Below, piece after piece: positions 25,935 to 34,810 of a stretch of 64,000 nucleotides of DNA. Location of the stretch: positions 186,001-250,000 of the forward strand of contig CAJXYU010000001.1 of assembly GCA_913063155.1 (NCBI GenBank). The letters run 5' to 3'. The first letter of the stretch is position 1; every line of letters starts with the position of its first letter. The notes below the pieces were generated by a model that worked only from the letters and a program-made list of their open reading frames with translations, was not told the DNA's origin and did not search any database. Made by a program: the position numbers and the translations under genes. Origin of the DNA: an uncultured Desulfovibrio sp. Its GTDB lineage: Bacteria > Desulfobacterota > Desulfovibrionia > Desulfovibrionales > Desulfovibrionaceae.

Positions 25935-27482
25935 TTATCTCACTTCATAAATGGTGGTAGTGCCGCTCACCTCGCTGCCGACAATAAGCAAGTTGGTGCC
26001 GGTGTGACTTTCGGAGGCGGGAACAAACTTGAAACCCTCGGGGCCCAGGTCGCCAGCCGTGCCCTTTTCCGGGTCGCCGGAGAAGTCGCGGTCCAGGCGG
26101 TATTCCACAAACTCGGGATTCTTCGGGTCGGTCACGTCGTAAACCATGATGCCGCCCATGCGCTCCAGGCCGATGAAGGCATAGGCACGGCCATCAATCA
26201 CGCCGACGGCCACGGCCTCGGGCTCGCAGCCCTTGTCGTCGCTGCGGTTGTCGAACTTGTTTTTGTCGTTGCCGGCATTGAACCACTGCGGATACCGCAC
26301 GGCCAGGACATGCTCGAACTCGTCGCCCGAGTCGTAGACCAGCCTGCCGTCCTCGTCCCAGATGGAGAAGGAGCGCCCGCCGAAGGCCACAATACGGTCG
26401 AAATCGCCGTCACCGTCCCGATCGCTCAGGTCCTGGATGACCTTGAGACGGCCCAGGGCCTTTTCATCCTGCAGCGCCTTGGCATAGCTGCAGGAATCGC
26501 CATCAATGGCCGCCTTGCCGAAGCGAATTTCGTCGGCGTAGTCGCCATACTCGCGGCTGTCGCCCTCGTTGGCGGAAACGATGTAGGTTTTGCCGTCCAC
26601 TTCATAGGCGGCCACTGCATCGGGCATGTATGCGCCGAACACGGGCCAGAAGTGAAGGTTGATCCGCTTGTCCTTGTCGCTGGCGTCGAACTTCCAGCCG
26701 TTGCCGTCCCAGTCCTTGAGTCCCAGGGGCAGGATATCCCTGATTTTTGCTGAACGAATGTCCACCACGGCCAGGGCGTTGTTTTCCTGCAAGGCGACAT
26801 AGGCGATGCGGGAGTCCGGGCCCACGGCGATGTATTCGGGTTCCACGTCCTGGGCGACCGTGGAGCCCGGGTGGGAAATGCGCACTCCCTTTTCGCGCAG
26901 CGTATCCAGCTTTGAATTGAATCCCCTGAAATCGGCCTGCCGCACGCGGGCCTTGGCTATGCCCCGGGAAATGTCGATGACCGTGACGGAACCCTCGGGG
27001 TCGTTGTCGTAGGCGTCGTTGGGCTCGCCTTCGTTGGCGGCCAGGATGTACTTGCCGTCCGGAGTGAAAGTGACCATGTCGGGCAAGGCGCCGGCCTTGA
27101 ACGCACCGAGTTTCCTGCCGCGTACGTCCGTGACCACAATGACGCCCGGAGCCTGCTTGTCCTTTGCCTCCACGGCCACGGCGACCATACCGTTCATGCA
27201 GGCCACGCTGTTCACGGTCCCGCCGAATTGGGAATAGTCGAAATGCCTGACCTTGCGCGGCCGGGTGATGTCCGAGGCATCGAGTACATCCACGTGGCCG
27301 CTGTTGGCATTGACCACGAACACTTGGCTGGTGTCCCTGTCATAGGCAACGATTTCAGCGGCGCTTTCATCGAAGACGCCGGAAGAGTAGGTACCTGCCT
27401 TGTGCAGCCTGACTCCGGCATCGGCCACGCCCGGCGCGATCAGCGCGGCGCACAGCAACATGAAAAAGACAATACGGTTCAT
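25935..27482 (-). CDS. Secreted choice-of-anchor-I-type beta-propeller protein
   Basis: The 515-residue protein starts with a cleavable signal peptide (MNRIVFFMLLCAALIAPGVADAG). The body has repeated beta-propeller-like blocks (VTVIDISRG, AYVALQENNALAVVDI, MVYDVTDPKNPEF) and Asp-rich putative calcium sites (DRDGDGDFDRI, DWDGNGW). ANEGEPNDAYDNDPEGSVTVID is characteristic of the choice-of-anchor I family, which is often attached to extracellular phosphatases or nucleases. Here no catalytic domain is fused and no anchor is seen at the C-terminus. AAGGGGA precedes the ATG. The enzymatic role is unknown. Confidence 0.82.
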   Translation of the reverse strand: MNRIVFFMLLCAALIAPGVADAGVRLHKAGTYSSGVFDESAAEIVAYDRDTSQVFVVNANSGHVDVLDASDITRPRKVRHFDYSQFGGTVNSVACMNGMVAVAVEAKDKQAPGVIVVTDVRGRKLGAFKAGALPDMVTFTPDGKYILAANEGEPNDAYDNDPEGSVTVIDISRGIAKARVRQADFRGFNSKLDTLREKGVRISHPGSTVAQDVEPEYIAVGPDSRIAYVALQENNALAVVDIRSAKIRDILPLGLKDWDGNGWKFDASDKDKRINLHFWPVFGAYMPDAVAAYEVDGKTYIVSANEGDSREYGDYADEIRFGKAAIDGDSCSYAKALQDEKALGRLKVIQDLSDRDGDGDFDRIVAFGGRSFSIWDEDGRLVYDSGDEFEHVLAVRYPQWFNAGNDKNKFDNRSDDKGCEPEAVAVGVIDGRAYAFIGLERMGGIMVYDVTDPKNPEFVEYRLDRDFSGDPEKGTAGDLGPEGFKFVPASESHTGTNLLIVGSEVSGTTTIYEVR

Positions 27483-27753
27483 CCGGATTCCCCTTGTGCG
27501 ATTGAAAGTTTATGGATTTCGATGGTCCTCTATACGTCACCATGTCTCCGCTTTGGCGTCGCTTTCTTCACGGACGTGAAACAATTGTATTTCAAGCCGC
27601 TCAAAAAAGAGAAAACGGGATCAACGAAGAAATCCGCAGTACAGCTTCGGACGTTGCCATTCAAGGCAACGCCTGCAGGGCGGACCGAATCAATCGTGCT
27701 TTTTCGAGCAGCCGGATCTGGCAACCGCCGCCCTTTTAAGGCAAGCTGACGCC

Positions 27754-28758
27754 ATGAGCATACCGGTCATACTCGACATGGATAATGCGGCGGGCATTGC
27801 AGGACGGGATGTGGACGACGCCCTTGCGCTCGCCCTGGCCTTGGCTTCCCCGGAAGTAAATCTGGTGGGCTGCACGGCCTGCGCCGGCAACTGCCGCACA
27901 TTTGAATCCGCCAAAAACACCCTGCACATGCTTTCCCTGGCCGGCCGCGAGGACATCCCTACGGCCGCAGGACGCGAAGAGCCGCTCCTGCGCGACCGCA
28001 GCACACATTTCGCCTGCATGGATCGCACCCTGAACGAACCCGGGGCCGCATTCTGGCGCGGCATGCCGGCCCAACCCGATCAGCCGCCGCTCTCGCAACT
28101 CAAGGCCCACGAACTGATCATCGAAAAGGCGCGCGAATATGCCGGAGAGCTCGTGCTGGTCATGGTGGGATCGCTCACCAACCTGGCACTGGCCCTGCTC
28201 ACCGCCCCGGAGATCACCCCACTCGTCAGGGAAGTCATCCACATGGGCGGTGCGTATGAAGACAAGGACGTGAGCTGGGAGAACAGCACCCCGGATATTC
28301 CCCCCGAGGTCTGGCGCGACACCCTGCGCTTCAACCCGCTGTTCGATCCCGAGGCTTCCCTCGTGGTCTTCCGTTCGCACATTCCGATTACCGTGGTCCC
28401 GGCCAACGTGACCATGAGCGTTTTCCTGCGGCCCGGCGACCTGGAACCGCTGCGCGAATCCATAAGCGCCTTTCACCGCCATCTTTTTGCCTGCTGCACT
28501 CCATGGATCGGGTGGTCCTGCGCCTGCCGCAACCTGGAGGGCATGCACCTGCACGATCCGCTGGCCCTGGCCCTGGCCTTCCGGCCCGAACTGGGCTGTT
28601 ATGAAACCATGCAGGTGAGCGAGCAAAAGCTTTTAGCCTCGGAAGCTGATTTTCTGGTAAAAGCCACAGACGGCCCGGAGGTGCGGGTTGCCACCCAGGT
28701 GCAGCAGCGCCACTTCGAGTCCATTCTGCGTGAACGGCTTCTTTCAGGTCTTTCATAA
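27754..28758 (+). CDS. Inosine-uridine-type nucleoside hydrolase with altered calcium-site motif
   Basis: The 334-residue protein has the nucleoside hydrolase fold. It hydrolyses the N-glycosidic bond of nucleosides in this family. The usual DxDPGxDDA motif is expanded: Asp8 and Asp10 (DMDNAAG) are separated from the DDA pair (residues 21-22) by about seven extra residues. Other landmarks are present: VMVGSLTNLALAL, IHMGGAYED, and the late LHDPLALALAF that supplies a calcium ligand. A cysteine-rich patch (CCTPWIGWSCAC) is unusual. It precedes the amidohydrolase gene by about 125 bases, suggesting a purine-salvage pair. Confidence 0.85.
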   Translation: MSIPVILDMDNAAGIAGRDVDDALALALALASPEVNLVGCTACAGNCRTFESAKNTLHMLSLAGREDIPTAAGREEPLLRDRSTHFACMDRTLNEPGAAFWRGMPAQPDQPPLSQLKAHELIIEKAREYAGELVLVMVGSLTNLALALLTAPEITPLVREVIHMGGAYEDKDVSWENSTPDIPPEVWRDTLRFNPLFDPEASLVVFRSHIPITVVPANVTMSVFLRPGDLEPLRESISAFHRHLFACCTPWIGWSCACRNLEGMHLHDPLALALAFRPELGCYETMQVSEQKLLASEADFLVKATDGPEVRVATQVQQRHFESILRERLLSGLS

Positions 28759-28884
28759 TCAAAGCCATCCATGCGTTGAAATCTCTCTGGCGAGCCCGGC
28801 CAGCAAGGTTGTTCAAAAATGAGACTGCAAGACGCGCGTGAAACCGATACGGCAATTGCGCCAGCCCTACCCCGAGGAGGAAAA

Positions 28885-30243
28885 ATGACAGACAGAACCT
28901 GGATCAGGAATCCCCTGGCCATATACACCGGCAACGACATGGACGCCGCGTCCGGCATCGTGGTCGAGGGCGACATCATAACCGAACTGGTTCCGGCCGG
29001 CGGCGAGCCGTCCCGGCCCGTGGACAGGACCGTCGACGCAGGCGGACACGTGCTCATCCCGGGGCTGATCAATACCCACCACCATTTCTACCAGACCCTG
29101 ACCAGGGCCTTTCCACCGGCGCTGAACAAGAAGCTTTTTCCATGGCTCCAGACCCTCTATCCCGTCTGGGCCGACCTCAAACCCGAACACATCGAAGTTT
29201 CCACGGAACTGGCCCTGACCGAAATGATGCTCTCCGGCTGCACCTGCGCCGCGGATCACCACTACGTGTTCCCGGAGGCCGCCCCCGACTGCATCGACAT
29301 CCAGGCCGAGGTCGCCGAACGCCTGGGCATCCGTGTCATGCTTACCCGCGGGTCCATGAGCCTGGGGCAGGAGCAGGGAGGCCTGCCGCCGCAGTCCGTG
29401 GTCCAGAGCGAGGATATCATCATGGCCGAAAGCGAGCGACTCATCAGCCGCTGGCACGACGCCTCCGAAGGGGCCATGTGCCGCATTGCACTGGCTCCAT
29501 GCTCGCCCTTTTCCGTCACCTCGGCACTCATGAAGGCCTCGGCCAGACTGGCTGGAGAAAAAGGAGTTCTCCTGCACACCCATCTGGCCGAAACACTGGA
29601 CGAAAACGACTTCTGCCTGAAGTTCGCCGGCAAGCGTCCGCTGGACTACATGGAATCCCTGGGCTGGATGGAATCCAACGTCTGGTACGCCCACGGCATC
29701 CACTTCACGGACGAGGAAATCGCACGCATGGGCAAGGCCGGTGTCGGCGTGGCCCACTGCCCGTCCTCCAACATGGTCCTGGCCTCGGGCATCTGCCGCA
29801 CCAAGGAACTGGATGCCGCAGGCGTGTCGGTCGGCCTGGCGGTGGACGGTTCCGCCTCCAACGACTGCTCCAACATGATTCAGGAAGTACGCATGGCCCT
29901 GCTCATGGGCCGCCTGCGCTACCAAGCCGACGACCTGACCCATCTGGACGCCCTGCGCTGGGGCACGACAGGCGCCGCCGCCGTCTTCAGCCGGGACGAC
30001 ATCGGCGCCCTGGCTCCGGGCAAGCAGGCCGACCTGGCCATGTTCAAGCTGGACGAACTGCGCTTTTCAGGTGCGGGCGACCCGCTGGCGGCCCTGGTGG
30101 TCATCGGCCACAATCGCGCGGACAAGGTCATGATCAGGGGACAATGGAAGGTGGAAGACGGCCTGCCCATCGGCACGGACCTTACCGACTTGATGACGCG
30201 TCATTCAAAAGCGGCCCATGAGCTCATCACTCCTCACCGCTAG
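28885..30243 (+). CDS. 8-oxoguanine-deaminase-like amidohydrolase
   Basis: The 452-residue protein belongs to the amidohydrolase superfamily, subgroup of chlorohydrolase/8-oxoguanine deaminase. The metal ligands are visible: HHH in INTHHHFYQTLTRAF near residue 70, His in LLHTHLAETLDE, His in YAHGIHFTDEE, and Asp in LAVDGSASNDCSNM. The latter sequence and the FPPALNKKLFPWLQTLYPVW segment are typical of 8-oxoguanine deaminase and hydroxyatrazine-type enzymes. GAGGAAAA precedes the ATG at 28885. Next to the nucleoside hydrolase it suggests degradation or salvage of (oxidised) purines. Confidence 0.85.
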   Translation: MTDRTWIRNPLAIYTGNDMDAASGIVVEGDIITELVPAGGEPSRPVDRTVDAGGHVLIPGLINTHHHFYQTLTRAFPPALNKKLFPWLQTLYPVWADLKPEHIEVSTELALTEMMLSGCTCAADHHYVFPEAAPDCIDIQAEVAERLGIRVMLTRGSMSLGQEQGGLPPQSVVQSEDIIMAESERLISRWHDASEGAMCRIALAPCSPFSVTSALMKASARLAGEKGVLLHTHLAETLDENDFCLKFAGKRPLDYMESLGWMESNVWYAHGIHFTDEEIARMGKAGVGVAHCPSSNMVLASGICRTKELDAAGVSVGLAVDGSASNDCSNMIQEVRMALLMGRLRYQADDLTHLDALRWGTTGAAAVFSRDDIGALAPGKQADLAMFKLDELRFSGAGDPLAALVVIGHNRADKVMIRGQWKVEDGLPIGTDLTDLMTRHSKAAHELITPHR

Positions 30244-30267
30244 ACCATATTGCATCTACTGGCCGCC

Positions 30268-30296
30268 CCCGGGGCAAAATGCCCGGGAACTTTCTT
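30268..30296 (+). terminator. Possible terminator after amidohydrolase gene
   Basis: CCCGGGGC (30268-30275) pairs with GCCCGGG (30281-30287) with one bulge, followed by AACTTTCTT. The T-run is interrupted. Confidence 0.5.
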
Positions 30297-30688
30297 CGTC
30301 ATTGCTTCGATCCGGCTTTCTCGCGGCGTACGATTCACCATTTTCCTGTCAAACGGACTGAAAATCTCATCCCTTAAACCTTCTCGAAATGAGAATTTTA
30401 TCACCATGATAAGGCACCTAAGCATTTTTGAGATCGGACACCACTCCTGAAATCCATAATGCAAAATATTTTCGGCTTAAAATTAATAATAATAAAAAAT
30501 AAAGGCCTATTTTGCGCATTCAGAACCACAGCAAAACGGCATCATTCTTGCCAAGTTGAAGACCGTGCCATTGTCGGCTCCAGACAATGCTACGGATTAC
30601 GGCATTGATGTATTAAACTCGGCGACTCGGAATATGCGAAGCAGAGAACAACAACGCACGACGGGGTCGCCCGGAAAAGGACAGCTGC
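30297..30688. other. AT-rich gap upstream of thrC-like gene
   Basis: This is about 390 bases of low-GC DNA, including an AT-only stretch near 30478-30505. An imperfect inverted repeat (AAAATCTCAT at 30361 with ATGAGAATTTT at 30389) is visible. I found no Thr-rich leader peptide, no attenuator and no convincing promoter hexamers, so how the thrC-like operon is regulated is not apparent. Confidence 0.5.
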
Positions 30689-31864
30689 ATGAAATTCACA
30701 TATAAATGTACCGACTGCGGTTCCACATTCGAGATCAAACCGGAACTGACGGTCTGCCCCGCCTGCGCAACCAAGCAGGAACCGGAAACCCCGCTCACGG
30801 GCGTTCTGGAAGTGGTGCTTGAAGGGCAAGCCCCCGAGGGCTGGGAGGTCATGGACTTGCTGCCCGTTCCCGAGGAGTTCTTCCCGCCCGCCCCGGTCGG
30901 CGACACGCCCCTGTGGGAGCCGCGAAACCTGCGCAGGGAATACGGCGCCCCGAATCTCTACATCAAGGATGACGGGGCCAACCCGACCTCGTCCTTCAAG
31001 GACCGCGCCTCCTACCTGGTGTCCGCTTTCGCCAGGCAGCACGGCATTGAGGACATCGTACTGGCCAGCACCGGCAACGCGGGTTCCTCCATGGCGGGGA
31101 TCGGCGCGGCGGCCGGGCAGCGCGTCACCCTGTTCCTGCCCGAGGCGGCCCCCCCGGCCAAAATAATCCAGGCCCTGCAGTACGGCGCACGCGTGTTCAA
31201 GGTACGCGGCAACTACGACTTCGCCTATGCCCTGTCGCAGGAATACAGCAAAGCCCACGGAGGCATGAACCGCAACACGGCCTACAATCCCATGACCATG
31301 GAAGGGAAAAAGACCGTATCCCTGGAGATATTCCGGCAGCTCGGCCGCGTTCCCGACCACGTGTTCGTGCCCACGGGCGACGGCTGCATTATCGGCGGCG
31401 TGTTCAAGGGTTTCCTGGACCTCAAGCGCCTGGACATCACCGACCGCATGCCCACCATCTGGTGCGTGCAGTCCGACAAGAGCGACGCCATCAACCGCGC
31501 CTTGGAAAACGGAAAATTCGAAAAGATCAGCTCCTCCACCCTGGCCGACTCCATATCCGTGGACGTCCCCGCCAACGGGCGCCCGGTGCTGCGCTGGATG
31601 AAGGAACACGGCGGCCGCGCCGTGACCGTCGAGGACGCCTCCATTCCCAGGGCCCAGGCCAAACTTTCCTCCAGCACCGGCCTCTTCACCGAACCTGCCG
31701 GAGCTACAGCCTTTGCCGGATTCCTGGCGGTGAAGGACCAACTGCCCAAAGACGATACGTTCGTTGTCCTGGCCACAGGCAACGGACTGAAAGATACCAA
31801 CACGGCCATGAAGGGTGTGAATGCCCCCGACGTGGTCATCGAATCTTTGAACGATATTCCCTAA
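30689..31864 (+). CDS. thrC: Threonine-synthase-like PLP enzyme with N-terminal zinc ribbon
   Basis: The 391-residue protein begins with a zinc ribbon (Cys7, Cys10, Cys25, Cys28) and continues as a fold-type II PLP enzyme. The PLP lysine is Lys104 in NPTSSFKDRAS, the STGNAGSSMAG motif binds the substrate carboxylate, and PTGDGCIIGG is the phosphate loop. It resembles threonine synthase (O-phosphohomoserine to threonine), but ThrC paralogues can have other roles, for example cysteate synthase in archaea. AAAAGGA precedes the ATG. It is followed 15 bases later by a second fold-II PLP enzyme, so the pair likely works together. Confidence 0.85.
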   Translation: MKFTYKCTDCGSTFEIKPELTVCPACATKQEPETPLTGVLEVVLEGQAPEGWEVMDLLPVPEEFFPPAPVGDTPLWEPRNLRREYGAPNLYIKDDGANPTSSFKDRASYLVSAFARQHGIEDIVLASTGNAGSSMAGIGAAAGQRVTLFLPEAAPPAKIIQALQYGARVFKVRGNYDFAYALSQEYSKAHGGMNRNTAYNPMTMEGKKTVSLEIFRQLGRVPDHVFVPTGDGCIIGGVFKGFLDLKRLDITDRMPTIWCVQSDKSDAINRALENGKFEKISSSTLADSISVDVPANGRPVLRWMKEHGGRAVTVEDASIPRAQAKLSSSTGLFTEPAGATAFAGFLAVKDQLPKDDTFVVLATGNGLKDTNTAMKGVNAPDVVIESLNDIP

Positions 31865-31879
31865 AACGGAGACAAGCCA

Positions 31880-33334
31880 ATGATCGATCTGACTGTCGAC
31901 AAAAAAAGAATGGAACGGAACGCGGCTTACTGCCGCGAAAAAGGCATCAAGCTGCCGACCTTCGAGATGATGCGCAACCCGGAAAAAGTGCCGGGAAAAA
32001 TCAAGGACAAGCTCAAGAACACGGGCCTGTGGGACATCGATCCCGTGAACCTTTTCCGCATCTGCTGGAAGAACGAACCCACGGAAAAGGGAGGCCTGTA
32101 CGGCGGTGTGAACCACATCGTGCTCCCGCCCGAACTGACCGGCTGCAAGGCCTCCATCGTGCTCCTGCTGGGCAAGTGGTTCCCCACCGGGGCGCACAAG
32201 GTGGGCGCGACCTACGGCTGCCTGGTGCCGCGTCTGGTCACCGGCCAGTACGACCCGCAGTCCACCAAAGCCGTCTGGCCCTCCACCGGCAACTACTGCC
32301 GCGGCGGCGCGTATATTTCCGCCCTGCTGGCCTGCTCGGCCATCGCCATCCTGCCCGAAGGCATGAGCAAGGAGCGCTTTGAATGGCTGCGCAGCGTGGC
32401 GGGCGAAGTCATCGCCACCCCGGGCTGCGAATCCAACGTCAAGGAAATCTTCGACAAGTGCAACGAACTGTCCGCTTCCGGCCAGGACCTGCGCATCTTC
32501 AACCAGTTCGACGAACTGGGCAACCCGCTCTGGCACTTCAACGTCACCGGCCCGGCCGTGGAAGAGGTCATCGCGCCCATGCTGGCCTCGGGCAAACGTT
32601 TTGCCGGCTACGTGTCCTCCTCGGGTTCCGGCGGCACCCTGGGCGGCGGCTACTACCTGAAGCAAAAATTCCCGAAATCCAAGCTCGTGGCGGCCGAAGC
32701 GCTCCAATGCCCCACCCTGCTCAACAACGGCTTCGGCGACCACCGCATCGAAGGCATCGGCGACAAGCACGTGCCCTGGGTGCACCACTGCCGCGACACC
32801 GACTTCGTGGTGGCCGTGGACGACGAGCAGCCCATGCGCCTGCTGCGCCTGTTCAACGAACCCGAGGGCCGCGAAATCCTGCGCAAGCAGGGTGTAAACC
32901 CGGAACTGGTGGAACAGCTCGACCTGCTGGGCATCTCCGGCATCGGCAACACCCTGGCCGCAATCAAGTTCGCCAAATACAGCGAACTGACCGAAGATGA
33001 CGTGGTGGTGACCATCGCCACCGACTCCATGCAGCTCTACGGCTCCCGCCTGGCGGAACTCACCGCCGAGCGCGGCGAGTACTCCGAGGCAGTGGCATGG
33101 CAGGACGTACAGCTCATGAACGACATGACCTACGACAACGTCGAGGAACTGCGCCACTACGACAAGAAGCGCATCCACAACCTCAAGTACTTCACCTGGA
33201 TCGAGCAGCAGGGCCGCGAACTGGACGAACTCAATGCCCAGTGGTACGACGCCGACAATTACTGGCTCGGCACCTTCAACGAGGCCGAAAAAATGGACGA
33301 ACTCATCAACGAGTTCAACGACATGATCGGCTGA
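31880..33334 (+). CDS. Fold-type II PLP-dependent enzyme of unknown specificity
   Basis: The 484-residue protein is a cysteine-synthase/TrpB-superfamily enzyme. The probable PLP lysine is Lys107 in TGAHKVGATYG, and a Gly/Ser-rich phosphate loop follows (VSSSGSGGTLGGGYYLK). The substrate region differs from CysK, TrpB and ThrC (VWPSTGNYCRGGAYISALLA), and a roughly 100-residue acidic C-terminal extension (YNVEELRHYDKK to the end) is unusual. I recognise the superfamily but not the reaction. It is 15 bases downstream of the threonine-synthase-like gene with GGAG before the ATG, so the two are an operon that ends in a strong terminator. Confidence 0.8.
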   Translation: MIDLTVDKKRMERNAAYCREKGIKLPTFEMMRNPEKVPGKIKDKLKNTGLWDIDPVNLFRICWKNEPTEKGGLYGGVNHIVLPPELTGCKASIVLLLGKWFPTGAHKVGATYGCLVPRLVTGQYDPQSTKAVWPSTGNYCRGGAYISALLACSAIAILPEGMSKERFEWLRSVAGEVIATPGCESNVKEIFDKCNELSASGQDLRIFNQFDELGNPLWHFNVTGPAVEEVIAPMLASGKRFAGYVSSSGSGGTLGGGYYLKQKFPKSKLVAAEALQCPTLLNNGFGDHRIEGIGDKHVPWVHHCRDTDFVVAVDDEQPMRLLRLFNEPEGREILRKQGVNPELVEQLDLLGISGIGNTLAAIKFAKYSELTEDDVVVTIATDSMQLYGSRLAELTAERGEYSEAVAWQDVQLMNDMTYDNVEELRHYDKKRIHNLKYFTWIEQQGRELDELNAQWYDADNYWLGTFNEAEKMDELINEFNDMIG

Positions 33335-33356
33335 CAAGTCATCATAATAAAGAAAT

Positions 33357-33394
33357 ACAAATCCCCCGGCCGCAAATGCGGCCGGGGGATTTGT
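33357..33394 (+). terminator. Strong intrinsic terminator of the PLP-enzyme operon
   Basis: A perfect 17-bp stem (33357-33373 with 33378-33394) has the 4-base loop AAAT. The T-run is short (TTTGTAT, within the 3' arm). Confidence 0.8.
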
Positions 33395-33525
33395 ATATGG
33401 GATTCCTTTTGGCAAGCTTCGTGCAAGCAACCTGACGAATGCGTCGGAAAAATGATTTTTCCGGCCCACCGTGCGTTGAGAAAACGATAACCAACTTGTT
33501 TCATGGAACAAACAGGCAGGTAGCT

Positions 33526-34746
33526 ATGGCCGAGTACATTCACAGCCCGAAAATAATCTGCATCACGGGTCCCCGGGCGGCCGGGAAAACCACCGTTGCC
33601 AAACAGTTGGCCGACGAACTGGGGTACCTTCACGTTTGGCTGGACGGTATAAACGGCCAAGTCTGCGAACAGCTGGGCATCGAATTGGCTCAGGTCAATG
33701 TGCCCACCCAGGAAAACTGGAAGGCTTACGCCGATATCTTCAGGGACCTGCTTAAAGGAAATCGCTACCGGAACATCGTCTTCGAGGGCGAGCGAATTCG
33801 ATTCCCCTACATCCTGACCGCGTTCCTCAACAACGTCATGAATTACTACGGAGAATACGCCATCATCCGTGGATTCTCGCTGGTTCCGGACAAGGAACAA
33901 CATTTCAAGCAGTTCCAGCTCCGGGAAATTCAACGGCTCAAAAAATACATCAAGAAAAACGCAAACAAGCCACCGGAAGAACGCCATGGCGACTCCAAGG
34001 TTCGGGAGTTCGACCTGAACACCATGCCCGACCCCGAAGGTTTTGAAGTGGTGGATGATCCTGAAACCATCATGCAATGGGCCCGGGACAATGCCGACGT
34101 TCGCCATCCCGACCTGCCGGAGAATTATGCGGATATCATCAAGGTGGTGGCGGATTCAGAAACCTACACCCCTTTCTATCAGACCATCGAGGTGGATGGA
34201 AACGTCCTTATCCGGGGCATGACCCGCTCGGACAAATCATGGAAGAATGTGGAGCTTCTCGGCGTGGACTTCCGCGATAAAAACACTGTGGATCTCGGGG
34301 CCATGCACGGCTACTTTACCTTCAAGATGGAAGAAAGGGGCGCCCAGGCCATCACCGGGCTGGAAGTCAACCCAAGTTCCGTGGATGCGGCCCGCTACAT
34401 TGCCGAAGCCAGAAAATCCAAGGCGACCTTCGAAGTCTGCGACGTCAACACCGACCCCCTGCCAAAATGTGATGTCATGCTGGCCATGAACATGCTGCAC
34501 TGGGTCGATGACCAGAAAGCATTTGTCACAAAAATGGCGGAAGTAGCCGATGAAATCGTCATGGAAATCGGCGAAGTCCAAATCAAGAACATCATGAAGA
34601 CCCTGCGCGACCTCGGATTCGCGGCCCAAAACACGGTGCAGTCCCATCGGCCGGACAAAGTCATCGGACAACGCTATCTTTTCCACCTCGTGAAAAAGCA
34701 AAAAGTCGGGGCGGGCCCGGTACAGGCACAGGCAGCAACCAGCTGA
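33526..34746 (+). CDS. P-loop kinase / SAM-dependent methyltransferase fusion
   Basis: The 406-residue protein joins two enzymes. Residues 8-200 form a small-molecule-kinase-like P-loop domain with Walker A GPRAAGKTT (15-23) and a basic helix (EIQRLKKYIKKNANK). Residues about 215-395 form a class I methyltransferase: motif I VDLGAMHGYFTFKMEERGA near residue 254, acidic residue after beta 2 (GLEVNPSSVDAARY), and CDVNTD followed by MLAMNMLHW. The stretch before motif I resembles CmoB-type methyltransferases. The start at 33526 is chosen because a protein beginning MAEYIHSPKIICITGP fits the domain edge. It stands alone between two terminators. Substrates are unknown. Confidence 0.75.
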   Translation: MAEYIHSPKIICITGPRAAGKTTVAKQLADELGYLHVWLDGINGQVCEQLGIELAQVNVPTQENWKAYADIFRDLLKGNRYRNIVFEGERIRFPYILTAFLNNVMNYYGEYAIIRGFSLVPDKEQHFKQFQLREIQRLKKYIKKNANKPPEERHGDSKVREFDLNTMPDPEGFEVVDDPETIMQWARDNADVRHPDLPENYADIIKVVADSETYTPFYQTIEVDGNVLIRGMTRSDKSWKNVELLGVDFRDKNTVDLGAMHGYFTFKMEERGAQAITGLEVNPSSVDAARYIAEARKSKATFEVCDVNTDPLPKCDVMLAMNMLHWVDDQKAFVTKMAEVADEIVMEIGEVQIKNIMKTLRDLGFAAQNTVQSHRPDKVIGQRYLFHLVKKQKVGAGPVQAQAATS

Positions 34747-34774
34747 CCGGAGAGTTCACATATCCTGTAATATT

Positions 34775-34806
34775 CCCCCCGGAGGCAAAAACTTCCGGGG
34801 GATTTT
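34775..34806. terminator. Bidirectional intrinsic terminator
   Basis: CCCCCGGAGG pairs with CTTCCGGGGG through an A-rich loop (34776-34800), followed by TTTTT. It separates the plus-strand fusion gene from the minus-strand radical SAM gene and can serve the plus strand best. Confidence 0.75.
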
Positions 34807-34810
34807 TCGT

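Noticed and set aside
30590-33511. Long open reading frame (973 codons) on the minus strand
   Set aside because: It is exactly antisense to the two PLP-enzyme genes and reads as low-complexity His/Gly/Val-rich sequence, as expected for a reverse frame in high-GC DNA. No ribosome binding site or family match.
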